This document shows positions 1-6,952 of a stretch of 37,443 nt of DNA, piece by piece. Positions within the stretch are counted from its first letter, which is position 1; the number at the start of each line of letters is the position of its first letter. The notes below the pieces were generated by a model that worked only from the letters and a program-made list of their open reading frames with translations, did not search any database and had not been told where the DNA came from. Location of the stretch: assembly GCA_027459725.1 (NCBI GenBank), contig DAIDHK010000012.1:1-37443 (forward strand). Direction: 5' to 3'. The translations under genes and the position numbers were made by a program. Source of the stretch: Candidatus Levyibacteriota bacterium. GTDB taxonomy: Bacteria; Patescibacteriota; Microgenomatia; Levybacterales; UBA12049.

Positions 1-257
1 CTACTAACGGAATCTCAAAGATTTATATTCCTGGCGCTACTTAGATGTTTCAGTTCGCGCCGTACCCAGCTAATTGCTATCCCTCTGATAAATCAGAATC
101 TTTACAACTAGCTACTCCATAAAGGAGTGGATTGCTCCATTCGGAAACCGCCGGATCACAGGTCTGTAGCACCTCCCCGACGAGTATCGCCGCTATATGC
201 GTCCTTCCTCGGTCAATATCTCCTAGGCATTCATTATTGGCATTATGAGTAGATAAT
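1..257 (-). rRNA. 23S ribosomal RNA, 5' end (partial)
   Basis: Read on the minus strand, the segment contains the conserved block GAACTGAAACATCTAAGTA at 38-56, the classic site about 190-207 nt into bacterial 23S rRNA. The block GGCGGTTTCCGAATGG and a GAATGCC motif near the expected 5' end are also present. Placing GAATGCC at its usual distance puts the mature 5' end near 257, which agrees with the position of the 38-56 block. The gene runs off the left edge, so only about 250 nt are visible. No 16S gene lies upstream: the next genes on this strand are tRNA-Ala and then trxB. The exact 5' end is an estimate. Confidence 0.93.
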
Positions 258-294
258 AAAAATTACATTTTGAAATTGAGTTTGTACTCATTTA

Positions 295-373
295 CCCCGA
301 TTAAATCGGGGTTATTTCATCGTGTGTACAATCCCGTTACAGTATTACCAAAGGTAACAATTGTTACGGGATT
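295..373 (-). other. 23S leader stems (possible pre-rRNA processing stem)
   Basis: Two inverted repeats lie between the boxA and the 23S 5' end. One is CCCCGAT/ATCGGGG (295-301 with 305-311). The other is a longer imperfect stem with outer arms AATCCCGT and ACGGGATT (330-337 with 366-373). They may be part of the RNase III processing region or independent hairpins. They are not followed by a T-run on the minus strand, so they are unlikely to be terminators of the rRNA. Confidence 0.5.
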
Positions 374-384
374 TTCTCTTCACT

Positions 385-396
385 TGTTAAAGAGCG
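385..396 (-). promoter_or_regulatory. boxA antitermination element of the 23S leader
   Basis: The minus strand reads CGCTCTTTAACA, which matches the boxA core of rRNA leaders and spacers (TGCTCTTTAACA in E. coli) at all but the first base. It sits about 130 nt upstream of the 23S 5' end, as expected for binding of the NusB-NusE antitermination complex. Confidence 0.75.
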
Positions 397-411
397 AACC
401 TCGCCCATTAG

Positions 412-440
412 TCTATATCCGCTGGTCAAAGAATTACCAA
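412..440 (-). promoter_or_regulatory. candidate promoter for 23S rRNA
   Basis: The minus strand has TTGGTA, a 17-nt spacer and TATAGA, just upstream of the boxA and downstream of the tRNA-Ala terminator. This is what a separately transcribed 23S gene would need. The -35 match is only moderate. Confidence 0.4.
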
Positions 441-480
441 TGCCAACTAACTAACGATTAGAAGGCTTGCGCTTTCTAAG

Positions 481-504
481 AAAAACCCCCTCTAAACTAG
501 GGGG
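481..504 (-). terminator. Rho-independent terminator after tRNA-Ala
   Basis: On the minus strand a C5T/AG5 hairpin with a 7-nt loop is followed directly by TTTTTC. A second hairpin (GGCTTG/CAAGCC, 503-520) lies just before it. It lies between tRNA-Ala and the 23S leader, so tRNA-Ala transcription would end before the 23S unless antiterminated. Confidence 0.75.
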
Positions 505-540
505 CTTGTCTCAGCAAGCCAAACCCAAAAAAAACACATG

Positions 541-613
541 TGGACCGGAAGAGATTCGAACTCTCGACCTTCGCGATGCAAACGCGACGCTCTACCAGCT
601 AAGCTACCGGCCC
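541..613 (-). tRNA. tRNA-Ala(TGC)
   Basis: The 73-nt cloverleaf has acceptor GGGCCGG/CCGGTCC with the G3:U70 wobble pair that identifies tRNA-Ala. The anticodon loop is TTTGCAT (anticodon TGC), a GTTCGAAT T-loop is present, and the discriminator is A. CCA is not encoded. This tRNA is commonly found in the 16S-23S spacer. Here it lies upstream of the 23S but with no 16S next to it. Confidence 0.97.
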
Positions 614-788
614 GTAAGCAAATAACAAGAGCCCCTTTCGGTCTAACAATATAAACTAAAATTGAAATGTTCCAGTCAGAAGAAAAAGCTTGCTGGCAGA
701 GGTAAAATAATTAACGATTCAGAAAAAAACAACTTATGTTGTGTTTCAAATTAAACATAGCAAAACGATTTCTTCGATCTGTGATCAG

Positions 789-817
789 ATAGTATCATAG
801 CTATTTGAGGCTGTCAA
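789..817 (-). promoter_or_regulatory. promoter of the tRNA-Ala unit
   Basis: The minus strand reads TTGACA, 17 nt, TACTAT. A transcript starting near 782 would reach tRNA-Ala after a leader of about 170 nt. That leader carries a weak hairpin (ACAAC/GTTGT, 729-742) followed by seven Ts, a possible attenuator. The -35 hexamer sits in the loop of a perfect 7-bp inverted repeat, TTTGAGG/CCTCAAA (804-810 with 820-826). Apart from this promoter, nothing else is recognised in the 614-847 gap. Confidence 0.75.
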
Positions 818-847
818 GCCCTCAAACATTTGATGATGAAAAGAAAA

Positions 848-1756
848 TTATTTAGTAGCTAACCAGTTTTGAACTTCTAATGCCGCGGCAGCGCCATACC
901 CTGCGGCAGTGATAGCTTGACGATACTGACGATCATGAACATCACCTGCTACAAATACTCCTTCAACATTTGTGCGAAAATGGTCTTTAGGTAAGATATA
1001 TCCTTCTTTATCTACATCGATTCCTGTAAACTTCTTAGAATTTGGTATATGTCCAATTGCTACAAATACTCCATCGATGGGCATCTCCGATACCTCATTA
1101 GTTTGATTATTTCTAACCCTTACACTCTGTACTCTATTCTCCCCTAATATCTCAGTAATTTCAGAGTTTAACACTGGAGTAATTTTAGGATTTTCCCCCA
1201 CTCTTTTTTGCATTATGTCACTGGCGCGAAACTCTGATCTACGATGGATCAGCTTTACACTGCTAGCTACATTAGCTAAAACTAATGCCTCCTCCATCGC
1301 ACTATCCCCTCCACCCACAATAATCACATTTTTATTGCGGAAAAAGGCAGCATCACAAGTCGCACAGGAAGAAACACCACGGCCGATGCGTTCTTTTTCA
1401 CCTGGTACATTTAACCAACGGGCATCAGCTCCTGTGGCTACAATCACTGACTTGGCAGTAAATTTCTCTTCCCCTGCTACTATTTCAAAAGGCTGTTTAC
1501 TAAAATCTGCAGATTTAAATTCTATATCTTTAATTTCCGCTCCGGTTTTTTCTGCCTGTTTGCGCATGTTCTGCATTAATTCTGGTCCCAAAATGCCGTC
1601 AGGGAAACCAGGAAAATTCTCAACCAGAGTAGTCAGCATTAACTGTCCTCCCCAGGTAGGGCCGGCTAAAACTAAAGTTTTCAGATTGGCTCGGGTAGTA
1701 TAAATAGCCGCAGTTAAACCGGAAGGTCCGGCACCGATAATAATAACGTCGTACAT
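848..1756 (-). CDS. trxB: thioredoxin reductase
   Basis: FAD- and NADPH-dependent thioredoxin-disulfide reductase, recycling the thioredoxin encoded immediately upstream. The N-terminal FAD-binding GAGPSGL is at the very start, the redox-active pair CATC lies mid-protein, the NADPH-binding GGGDSAMEEA and HRRSEFRAS follow, and the C-terminal FAD site GDVHDRQYRQA is present. The ORF track begins at an in-frame TTG inside trxA. The ATG at 1756 (MYDVIIIGAG) is preferred because it places the FAD motif at the usual N-terminal position, giving 302 residues. It starts 7 nt after the trxA stop, so the two form an operon transcribed from the promoter at 2105-2133. The motifs leave little doubt about function. 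Confidence 0.95.
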   Translation of the reverse strand: MYDVIIIGAGPSGLTAAIYTTRANLKTLVLAGPTWGGQLMLTTLVENFPGFPDGILGPELMQNMRKQAEKTGAEIKDIEFKSADFSKQPFEIVAGEEKFTAKSVIVATGADARWLNVPGEKERIGRGVSSCATCDAAFFRNKNVIIVGGGDSAMEEALVLANVASSVKLIHRRSEFRASDIMQKRVGENPKITPVLNSEITEILGENRVQSVRVRNNQTNEVSEMPIDGVFVAIGHIPNSKKFTGIDVDKEGYILPKDHFRTNVEGVFVAGDVHDRQYRQAITAAGYGAAAALEVQNWLATK

Positions 1757-1763
1757 AAGAGAA

Positions 1764-2093
1764 TTATTTGAGGGCTGTTTCAATCGCCGCTTTATATGCT
1801 TCTTTACTTTGTGCGCCTACAATTGATTTGACTGGCTGACCATTTTTAAAAATCATTACTGTAGGAATACCCATAATACCAAAGTTGCCGGGAATCTGCG
1901 TATTTTCATCAACGTTCATCTTACCAACTTTAACCTTTCCCTCATAATCTTTGGCTAACTCTTCAATAGTTGGACTAACCATACGACACGGACCACACCA
2001 GGGAGCCCAGAAATCAATCAAAACAGGTATTGAAGTGGAAGCCTTGACTACATCGTTATTAAAATTTTGGTCGGTAAATACAACATCTGACAT
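1764..2093 (-). CDS. trxA: thioredoxin
   Basis: A 109-residue thioredoxin with the active site WCGPC around residues 32-36, preceded by the usual DFWAP. A cis-Pro segment (GIPTVMIF) and the C-terminal Gly-containing helix are present. It is a cytosolic disulfide reductant. It is the first gene of a two-gene operon with trxB. A near-consensus promoter lies so close upstream that the mRNA would have a leader of only about 5 nt, with no Shine-Dalgarno. Length and motifs are standard for the family. Confidence 0.97.
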   Translation of the reverse strand: MSDVVFTDQNFNNDVVKASTSIPVLIDFWAPWCGPCRMVSPTIEELAKDYEGKVKVGKMNVDENTQIPGNFGIMGIPTVMIFKNGQPVKSIVGAQSKEAYKAAIETALK

Positions 2094-2104
2094 AGAACTT
2101 ATTC

Positions 2105-2133
2105 ATACTATCAGTATCCTACATTTATGTCAA
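2105..2133 (-). promoter_or_regulatory. trxA promoter (near-leaderless)
   Basis: Minus strand TTGACA, 17-nt spacer, TAGTAT. Only 11 nt separate the -10 from the ATG at 2093. Confidence 0.8.
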
Positions 2134-2165
2134 TATAATTTCCAAAAAGTAAGTATAAACTAGAA

Positions 2166-2525
2166 CTATTTGGGGAAGAAAGTATTAGAGGATAAATGTG
2201 ATCTTAACCTTCTGGACTCCCAGCGGTGTTTTGTCATTTCTTTCCATAATGGACAATGACCCCGTAAGTAATTTACTGCCAACCTACCCGATTTATAATA
2301 AGGTTCATTGCCATAACCATGTACAACAAAAGTTTTTCGTACTTTACACTCAGAACGAGGACATCTAATTTTTCTTGTTGCGCTCATCCAATCCTCTCTT
2401 GGGTCATGAGTAGTATTTACTAATCCATCAGATGTAATGGTTCCATTGCACCCTTGCGTCTTTAAATCAGTAATCGTGAATTGAGTACTTGCCAGACAGA
2501 AATTTCTCTCAACTAGTTGCCTCAT
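2166..2525 (-). CDS. hypothetical protein, five cysteines
   Basis: A 119-residue basic protein of no family I recognise. It has five cysteines, including a CPRSEC pair and a later HCPLW, so a small metal-binding fold is possible. No signal peptide or membrane segment is visible. It lies between trxA and the large membrane protein on the same strand. The gap of 57 nt to the upstream gene holds no clear promoter, so it may be cotranscribed with that gene. The start at 2525 (MRQLVERN) is the only Met at the N-terminus. Whether it is a real gene rests on its length, strand and position. Confidence 0.5.
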   Translation of the reverse strand: MRQLVERNFCLASTQFTITDLKTQGCNGTITSDGLVNTTHDPREDWMSATRKIRCPRSECKVRKTFVVHGYGNEPYYKSGRLAVNYLRGHCPLWKEMTKHRWESRRLRSHLSSNTFFPK

Positions 2526-2582
2526 ATTTCTAAAAGATTCGCAATTGATAAGCTTTTACATGGCTGATAATTGAATAATCTC

Positions 2583-4250
2583 TCATCCCAGTTCTTCCCG
2601 CTTATCATGCAAGAATCTAAACCATTGCTCGGCGAAAGCAAAAACGCTTTTAAAGGGTGTTTCGATTAGAAAATCAAAAACAAACAACAAAAAATTGATT
2701 TGCGCTATACCTTCGGTAAATTTTCGCCCTACTCTGACTACTGGCATGAAAAAGAAATCAATAAGTGGAGTTAACAACCCCTGTTTTTCTCCCAAACGAT
2801 ACAAATTGGCCGTTAAGGTAATACGATATGATAAGAATGAAACTACTGCTAAAAAGAAGATGAAGATACCCTTACTGACGATATTAAACTGCAGGTCATT
2901 TAGAACAATGTAAACAAAACCAAAGGAAATTACAAATGCCAGGAACCATAAAACGGCAAACACTACAGTTAAAACAGTACGTTTTTCTTTACCAGCCTTA
3001 ATAAATAATGGACTACCATAGATTGGATTGTCCACATGGAGCAACTTATCAATATAGTCATAAATTCTGTCTGAATTTTCCTGACCGGGCGTATGTATAA
3101 AAAAGCTGACAATAATCATTAGCAAAGGAGGAATTCCGGTATTGATACCCAAAGCCAAAAAATTAATATATCCATATACAATACGCTCATAAGTACCCTC
3201 CACCATAAACGCAAAAATCACTTTCGTAGTTAAAATAAAAATAACACTACGAATAATAGCGGTACGTACTTTTTGTGAAATATTTTTATACTTGCTCTCG
3301 CAGGCAGCCATAACCGCGTCTTTAAATGATGCTTCATCCTGGATGAAGCTGCGCACTGACGACTTATGAACCCGCATGACATCCTCCAGAATCAAAAAAG
3401 CTGCCGCTCTACGCCGGACATATATATATACTCTTTCACGTGAACGGTAACTGAGCTGTTTTACAATTTCTGAGTATCCATCCATAAAACCTTCTGCAAT
3501 ATGATCTAGACTTTCAGCCGTTAATCTACCGAAGAATAGACTAAATAAATGGAAACGTAGAAATGCCAAATCATCTTTGGAGAAAGCCCGGCGAACGGCT
3601 AAATAGACCTGTGCATTCTTGGTTTCTTCTGACTCTCCCTCCAAAGTTACATCTTCTTTTAAAATCTGATACATAAAGTTATTCACAGTCTCTTTCTCAA
3701 CATTCGGACTTAGGAGATGCACCAAATCAGAAGACATTAAATGATAAATCCATTGATTAAGTACAGAAACTGAAAACTTACGCTGATTAATAACCTTGAA
3801 ACGCAACTGCAACCATAAATCAATTGTGTGTTCTACTTTTTGTACCATTGACTCAGGAACCGAAGCATCGGCTAAATATCTTGCCCAGATCAATTCTCTC
3901 ACTAGTGGCTCAGCTGTAGTTTGGGCATTCCCTCCTAAGAGTAAACGCCGTTTGAGAATTCTTTCTATACTCGAACGTAAAATAACCTCCTCATCACGTA
4001 TTTCCATGGCATTACGCAGTTTCTCATACCAGGCAGCAAACTTCGCTACCACTGGATTAACAGATATTTTGCGCTCATTTATTTCCTGTTCCTCCCGTTC
4101 AAAAGTTTTTACTACTTGTTCAGCAAGTTTGGAAAGCGGTTTGTTGGGTTTAGCCTCGTTTTGGCCTAAAGATTGAAGTAAATTATGCAACGTATCAGCT
4201 GACTTCTGTTTAGAATCTGAAGCAGTGGTTTGTGAAACGTTTTGTTCCAT
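2583..4250 (-). CDS. large membrane protein of unknown function
   Basis: A 555-residue protein. About the first 325 residues are hydrophilic, helical and charged, without a signal peptide. They are followed by hydrophobic stretches at roughly 330-350, 360-385, 425-450, 458-475 and 510-535, giving four or five membrane passes, and a short charged tail. I recognise no catalytic motif and no family. The layout, a large cytosolic N-terminal domain plus a membrane C-terminal half, would suit a membrane-anchored scaffold or regulator, but that is only a guess. Its promoter (TATAAT at 4260-4265) leaves about 9 nt before the ATG. It is transcribed divergently from the small single-pass membrane protein at 4329, and their promoters lie within about 30 nt of each other. 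Confidence 0.8.
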   Translation of the reverse strand: MEQNVSQTTASDSKQKSADTLHNLLQSLGQNEAKPNKPLSKLAEQVVKTFEREEQEINERKISVNPVVAKFAAWYEKLRNAMEIRDEEVILRSSIERILKRRLLLGGNAQTTAEPLVRELIWARYLADASVPESMVQKVEHTIDLWLQLRFKVINQRKFSVSVLNQWIYHLMSSDLVHLLSPNVEKETVNNFMYQILKEDVTLEGESEETKNAQVYLAVRRAFSKDDLAFLRFHLFSLFFGRLTAESLDHIAEGFMDGYSEIVKQLSYRSRERVYIYVRRRAAAFLILEDVMRVHKSSVRSFIQDEASFKDAVMAACESKYKNISQKVRTAIIRSVIFILTTKVIFAFMVEGTYERIVYGYINFLALGINTGIPPLLMIIVSFFIHTPGQENSDRIYDYIDKLLHVDNPIYGSPLFIKAGKEKRTVLTVVFAVLWFLAFVISFGFVYIVLNDLQFNIVSKGIFIFFLAVVSFLSYRITLTANLYRLGEKQGLLTPLIDFFFMPVVRVGRKFTEGIAQINFLLFVFDFLIETPFKSVFAFAEQWFRFLHDKREELG

Positions 4251-4259
4251 ATACCAAAC

Positions 4260-4288
4260 ATTATAGCCCTTTCGCCTTTCAAAGGTAA
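4260..4288 (-). promoter_or_regulatory. promoter of the 555-aa membrane protein
   Basis: Minus strand TTACCT, 17 nt, TATAAT. The perfect -10 is only 9 nt from the ATG at 4250. The -35 is weak (3/6). Confidence 0.6.
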
Positions 4289-4292
4289 GTCA

Positions 4293-4321
4293 TTGACAAG
4301 GCTGCAGGTGTGAAGTAGTAT
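4293..4321 (+). promoter_or_regulatory. promoter of the 74-aa membrane protein (leaderless)
   Basis: TTGACA, 17 nt, TAGTAT. The -10 overlaps the ATG at 4320 proposed by the ORF track, so that codon cannot be the start of a transcript made here. The next ATG, at 4329, lies 8 nt after the -10, at the expected +1. Confidence 0.8.
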
Positions 4322-4328
4322 GTTAAGG

Positions 4329-4553
4329 ATGAAAACAAAAGCCCCGTTCGCTCAATCAATAGAGGGAAAACCTAAGAATAATGAATATATTGAGATCCGC
4401 TTACCTAAAATTCCCTTATCTAAGCTAAGCTCTCTTAAATCTTTAAAAAAACTTAACGATCAGAAAGTTATGCCTGTAATTGTAGTTTTACTGCTCATTG
4501 CCGCGTACCTTTTAGGTGTGGTCACTGCTCATATTCAACCATTTGTGAAGTGA
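4329..4553 (+). CDS. small single-pass membrane protein
   Basis: A 74-residue protein starting MKTKAPFAQS, with a charged N-terminal half containing a lysine/leucine-rich stretch. One strong transmembrane helix follows near the C-terminus (VMPVIVVLLLIAAYLLGVV), with a short tail. No known family. The start is set at the second ATG because the promoter overlaps the first. It converges with the acylphosphatase gene, with 1 nt between stop codons. Confidence 0.65.
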   Translation: MKTKAPFAQSIEGKPKNNEYIEIRLPKIPLSKLSSLKSLKKLNDQKVMPVIVVLLLIAAYLLGVVTAHIQPFVK

Positions 4554-4554
4554 A

Positions 4555-4824
4555 TTAGAAAAGTATTTTAAATTCTGAAAGTTCGTTCCCTTCTTCCCAC
4601 TGACTCTGAGATTTTTCAATTTTAGCCATCCCATTGCCTTTTATGATTGTATTAATAACTTGTTCAATCAGTTTTTTTTCACCTTGTAAAACAGCTTCTA
4701 CACTACCATCAGGTACATTCTTTACCCAACCAGTTATGCCTAACTTATCTACCTCATCACAAATAAAAGAACGAAAACCCACCCTCTGAACCCGACCATA
4801 AATAAATACATGCAACTGTTGCAT
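4555..4824 (-). CDS. acyP: acylphosphatase
   Basis: A small enzyme hydrolysing carboxyl-phosphate bonds of acyl phosphates. The signature GRVQRVGFR is present near residues 10-18, with the catalytic Arg. The second signature region GWVKNVPDGSVEAVLQG includes the catalytic Asn. At about 89 residues it has the family's usual length. The track's start is a TTG three codons upstream; the ATG at 4824 (MQQLHVFIYG) fits the family better. It begins 24 nt after the stop of the upstream gene (4849-5451), so the two are probably cotranscribed. Confidence 0.92.
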   Translation of the reverse strand: MQQLHVFIYGRVQRVGFRSFICDEVDKLGITGWVKNVPDGSVEAVLQGEKKLIEQVINTIIKGNGMAKIEKSQSQWEEGNELSEFKILF

Positions 4825-4848
4825 AGAGAGCAAATAAGTTATGCAGCT

Positions 4849-5451
4849 TTACTTTATGATATCTGTAGAAGAAGAGGACGACATTTTCCCATCACGCACT
4901 TCCCTCATGCGTGCCTTATTTCTTTTCTGCAATACATCCACCGCAGTTTGTTGGGCATGTTTTCTAAACTCCGGATTGTTCGTTGTATTCATTGCTTCAA
5001 CGGCAAATTTAGAAACCCCATCAGGCTCGGGAATAACAACTGTGTCTGAAGACTTAGGCCCCCTTATCCTATTAAACAAACTTTTGATCCTTCCTCCCAT
5101 ACGCTTAAGCAACCCCCCGGATTCACCTGCTGCGGTTCGTAATAATGGCTGTTCTTCCATTTTTACCTTGTACAATTCCGGTTCCAAAGCTGCTTTAACA
5201 GCCTCATATACTCGAGGATCAGCAGCTTTAGCTGCATCAATAGCCGCAGCTAGATCAGGTGCATTATTGGTATCTTTCTTTTGAGCTTCACGAAGTATAG
5301 CTCTGACGTCAGCTAAAGCTTCCTGACTTTTAAGATCTGCAGGATCGACCGGAATGTCTACAATCTTAGTAGTATATCTGTGCTCATGTGCTAAGTATTC
5401 TATACGCCCAGTATTATCTGAGGAATTTATTTCTGTATTATTTTCGGCCAT
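4849..5451 (-). CDS. hypothetical hydrophilic protein
   Basis: A 200-residue soluble protein with no recognised domain. The N-terminus is polar (ENNTEINSSDNT), the middle is alanine-rich and probably helical (DLAAAIDAAKAADPRVYEAVKAALE), a basic stretch follows (LLKRMGGRIKSLFNRIRG), and the tail has a run of serines. No membrane segment. An AGGA about 7 nt upstream of the ATG may act as a Shine-Dalgarno site, making this one of the few genes here with a plausible leader. It is probably cotranscribed with acylphosphatase, but that says little about function. Confidence 0.65.
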   Translation of the reverse strand: MAENNTEINSSDNTGRIEYLAHEHRYTTKIVDIPVDPADLKSQEALADVRAILREAQKKDTNNAPDLAAAIDAAKAADPRVYEAVKAALEPELYKVKMEEQPLLRTAAGESGGLLKRMGGRIKSLFNRIRGPKSSDTVVIPEPDGVSKFAVEAMNTTNNPEFRKHAQQTAVDVLQKRNKARMREVRDGKMSSSSSTDIIK

Positions 5452-5513
5452 AACTAAATCCTAACAAAATAAATTAATTATTGCTAGCATTAAATATACT
5501 TAAAATATAGAGC

Positions 5514-5903
5514 TTAATTGCTGATTCCATACTTCTCAATTACTTTCTGTAAATACTCACCTGCTAACTGCGCTTCGTCTAAAAAATTTTTATCAGGCAC
5601 AAAACGAAATTTGGACATATCTACTCTTAAATCCTCACTTACCATCACTCCTTCTGCTTCCAGTAATTTTCTTTGTAACATCTTATCGTTATATTTGGTT
5701 CCTGCTATTGTAATGATACCATCCCGGTTGATAACTCGCCACCACGGTAAATTTACTCTACCTTCTGTTTGATTAAGAATCCACCCCACTTGGCGTGCAG
5801 CCCGGGGAAGACCCACATACACTGATATCTGTCCATAACTTACCACTTTGCCATAGGGAATCTTCATCACGGTTTTTATCACACGGTCTTTAAAAACTGA
5901 CAT
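5514..5903 (-). CDS. alkyltransferase-like protein (ATL, MGMT fold)
   Basis: This is the DNA-binding domain of O6-alkylguanine-DNA alkyltransferases, about 129 residues and without the N-terminal domain. The helix-turn-helix segment (IPYGKVVSYGQIS, with a following arginine-finger RAARQVG) is present. The acceptor motif PCHRV is replaced by PWWRV, so the alkyl-accepting cysteine is absent. Known cysteine-less relatives (ATL, usually PWHRV) bind O6-alkylguanine, flip the base and hand the lesion to nucleotide excision repair. The histidine after the tryptophan is also replaced here. The ATG at 5903 is preferred over the TTG two codons upstream. The 91-aa gene just upstream is likely in the same operon. 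Confidence 0.87.
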   Translation of the reverse strand: MSVFKDRVIKTVMKIPYGKVVSYGQISVYVGLPRAARQVGWILNQTEGRVNLPWWRVINRDGIITIAGTKYNDKMLQRKLLEAEGVMVSEDLRVDMSKFRFVPDKNFLDEAQLAGEYLQKVIEKYGISN

Positions 5904-5919
5904 ACTCAAATTTTGTATT

Positions 5920-6195
5920 CTAACCTTTCTTTTCTAATTTTTGTCCTTTACGCAGTTCAGTTAACTTCCACATAAATAAAGCGCCTTTATTTTTTGCCAT
6001 ACTATCCACAGCAAACGCCAGCGCCTTCTCTAAGATCGCCCGGTGAACGGTTTTAGAAAGTTTCATATATAAAGCTTTGTGTTTATAGTCATCCAGCTCT
6101 TCGGCTAAATGTAAGGCAAAGGTTTGAAATTCACGAGAAACGTATTTATCAGTTGTGGGATTAAAATCTTTGAGAACGACCTTAATAGAATCCAT
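5920..6195 (-). CDS. small conserved-looking helical protein
   Basis: A 91-residue, charged, probably all-helical protein (FQTFALHLAEELDDYKHKALYMKL, then a region ending KNKGALFMWKLTELRKG). No catalytic motif or named family comes to mind. It precedes the ATL gene by 16 nt on the same strand and follows pth, so it may be part of a small repair-related operon. The gap upstream (6196-6271) is AT-rich with no obvious promoter. The start ATG at 6195 is unambiguous. Confidence 0.7.
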   Translation of the reverse strand: MDSIKVVLKDFNPTTDKYVSREFQTFALHLAEELDDYKHKALYMKLSKTVHRAILEKALAFAVDSMAKNKGALFMWKLTELRKGQKLEKKG

Positions 6196-6271
6196 ATAAA
6201 TAAACGAATAAGTTAATTATAGAATAATCCAAACACTAATTCCTTCATCTATTAGTTATTCTATTAACTGA

Positions 6272-6889
6272 TTACTTTGAATTGTACTTGCTCATGGCTG
6301 CTTCAAGACTGTTTTCTAAAGAGAATTGGACTGCTTTGCTGGCATGATGAATTAATTCACTCAGTCTACCATGCTCTTCATGGGTAAACTTACCCAATAC
6401 ATAGTCTTCAACATTATGTAGTTTGTGATGGGCCACCTCTTCTTTATTTCTGGCAAAACCAATTCCCAATCTAAAGCGCCAAAACTTATCGGTATTTAAT
6501 CCTGCAATAATTGATTCAACTCCATGATGTCCGGCTGCTGCTCCTCCCAAACGAATCTTCATCAGACCAAACGGTAGATCAAGCTCATCATGTATTATCC
6601 AGACGTCTTGCGGAGCCACTTTATAATAAAGTGATAATAAATTAACCGCCATACCGGAGTTATTCATGTAGGTTAAAGGTTTTGCTAAAATCACTTTTTC
6701 CATCTGTCCTTGTTTGGGTTGCCAGTCAAGCAAAACTATATCACTTTTAACTTTATCTTCAAGCTGCCATACTGTCTTATTGACTGATTCGAAGTCTTTG
6801 AGGAATTGTTCTACCACCATGAAACCCAGATTGTGGCGGGTATTAGTATATTTATCACCTGGATTTCCCAAACCTACAATTAGTTTCAT
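6272..6889 (-). CDS. pth: peptidyl-tRNA hydrolase
   Basis: Releases peptides from peptidyl-tRNA that has dropped off the ribosome. The bacterial Pth pattern is complete: VGLGNPG at the N-terminus with the substrate-binding Asn, the catalytic His in TRHNLGF (about residue 19), the PLTYMNNSG segment, and the Asp in IIHDELDLPFG. About 205 residues, the usual size. The ORF track extends 14 codons upstream. The ATG at 6889 is chosen because it gives the canonical MKLIVGLGNPG start and lies 8 nt after a -10 element. Confidence 0.96.
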   Translation of the reverse strand: MKLIVGLGNPGDKYTNTRHNLGFMVVEQFLKDFESVNKTVWQLEDKVKSDIVLLDWQPKQGQMEKVILAKPLTYMNNSGMAVNLLSLYYKVAPQDVWIIHDELDLPFGLMKIRLGGAAAGHHGVESIIAGLNTDKFWRFRLGIGFARNKEEVAHHKLHNVEDYVLGKFTHEEHGRLSELIHHASKAVQFSLENSLEAAMSKYNSK

Positions 6890-6897
6890 CTGTAGGT

Positions 6898-6926
6898 ACT
6901 TTAGTCCACAATCAAAAAAATTGCAA
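6898..6926 (-). promoter_or_regulatory. pth promoter (leaderless)
   Basis: Minus strand TTGCAA, 17 nt, TAAAGT, then 8 nt to the ATG at 6889. Both hexamers match consensus at 4/6. Confidence 0.55.
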
Positions 6927-6952
6927 GACACTATAACTGCGCTCTAACATAG

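Noticed and set aside
270-461. 63-aa plus-strand ORF across the 23S leader
   Set aside because: The region holds the boxA, stems and the 23S promoter candidate on the minus strand. The peptide has no recognisable features.
1215-1703. 162-aa plus-strand ORF in the track
   Set aside because: It lies wholly inside trxB on the opposite strand, where FAD, NADPH and CATC motifs prove the minus-strand frame.
4841-5284. 147-aa plus-strand ORF opposite the 200-aa hydrophilic protein
   Set aside because: The antisense frame is less protein-like. The minus-strand gene has a plausible Shine-Dalgarno and is in line with acylphosphatase.
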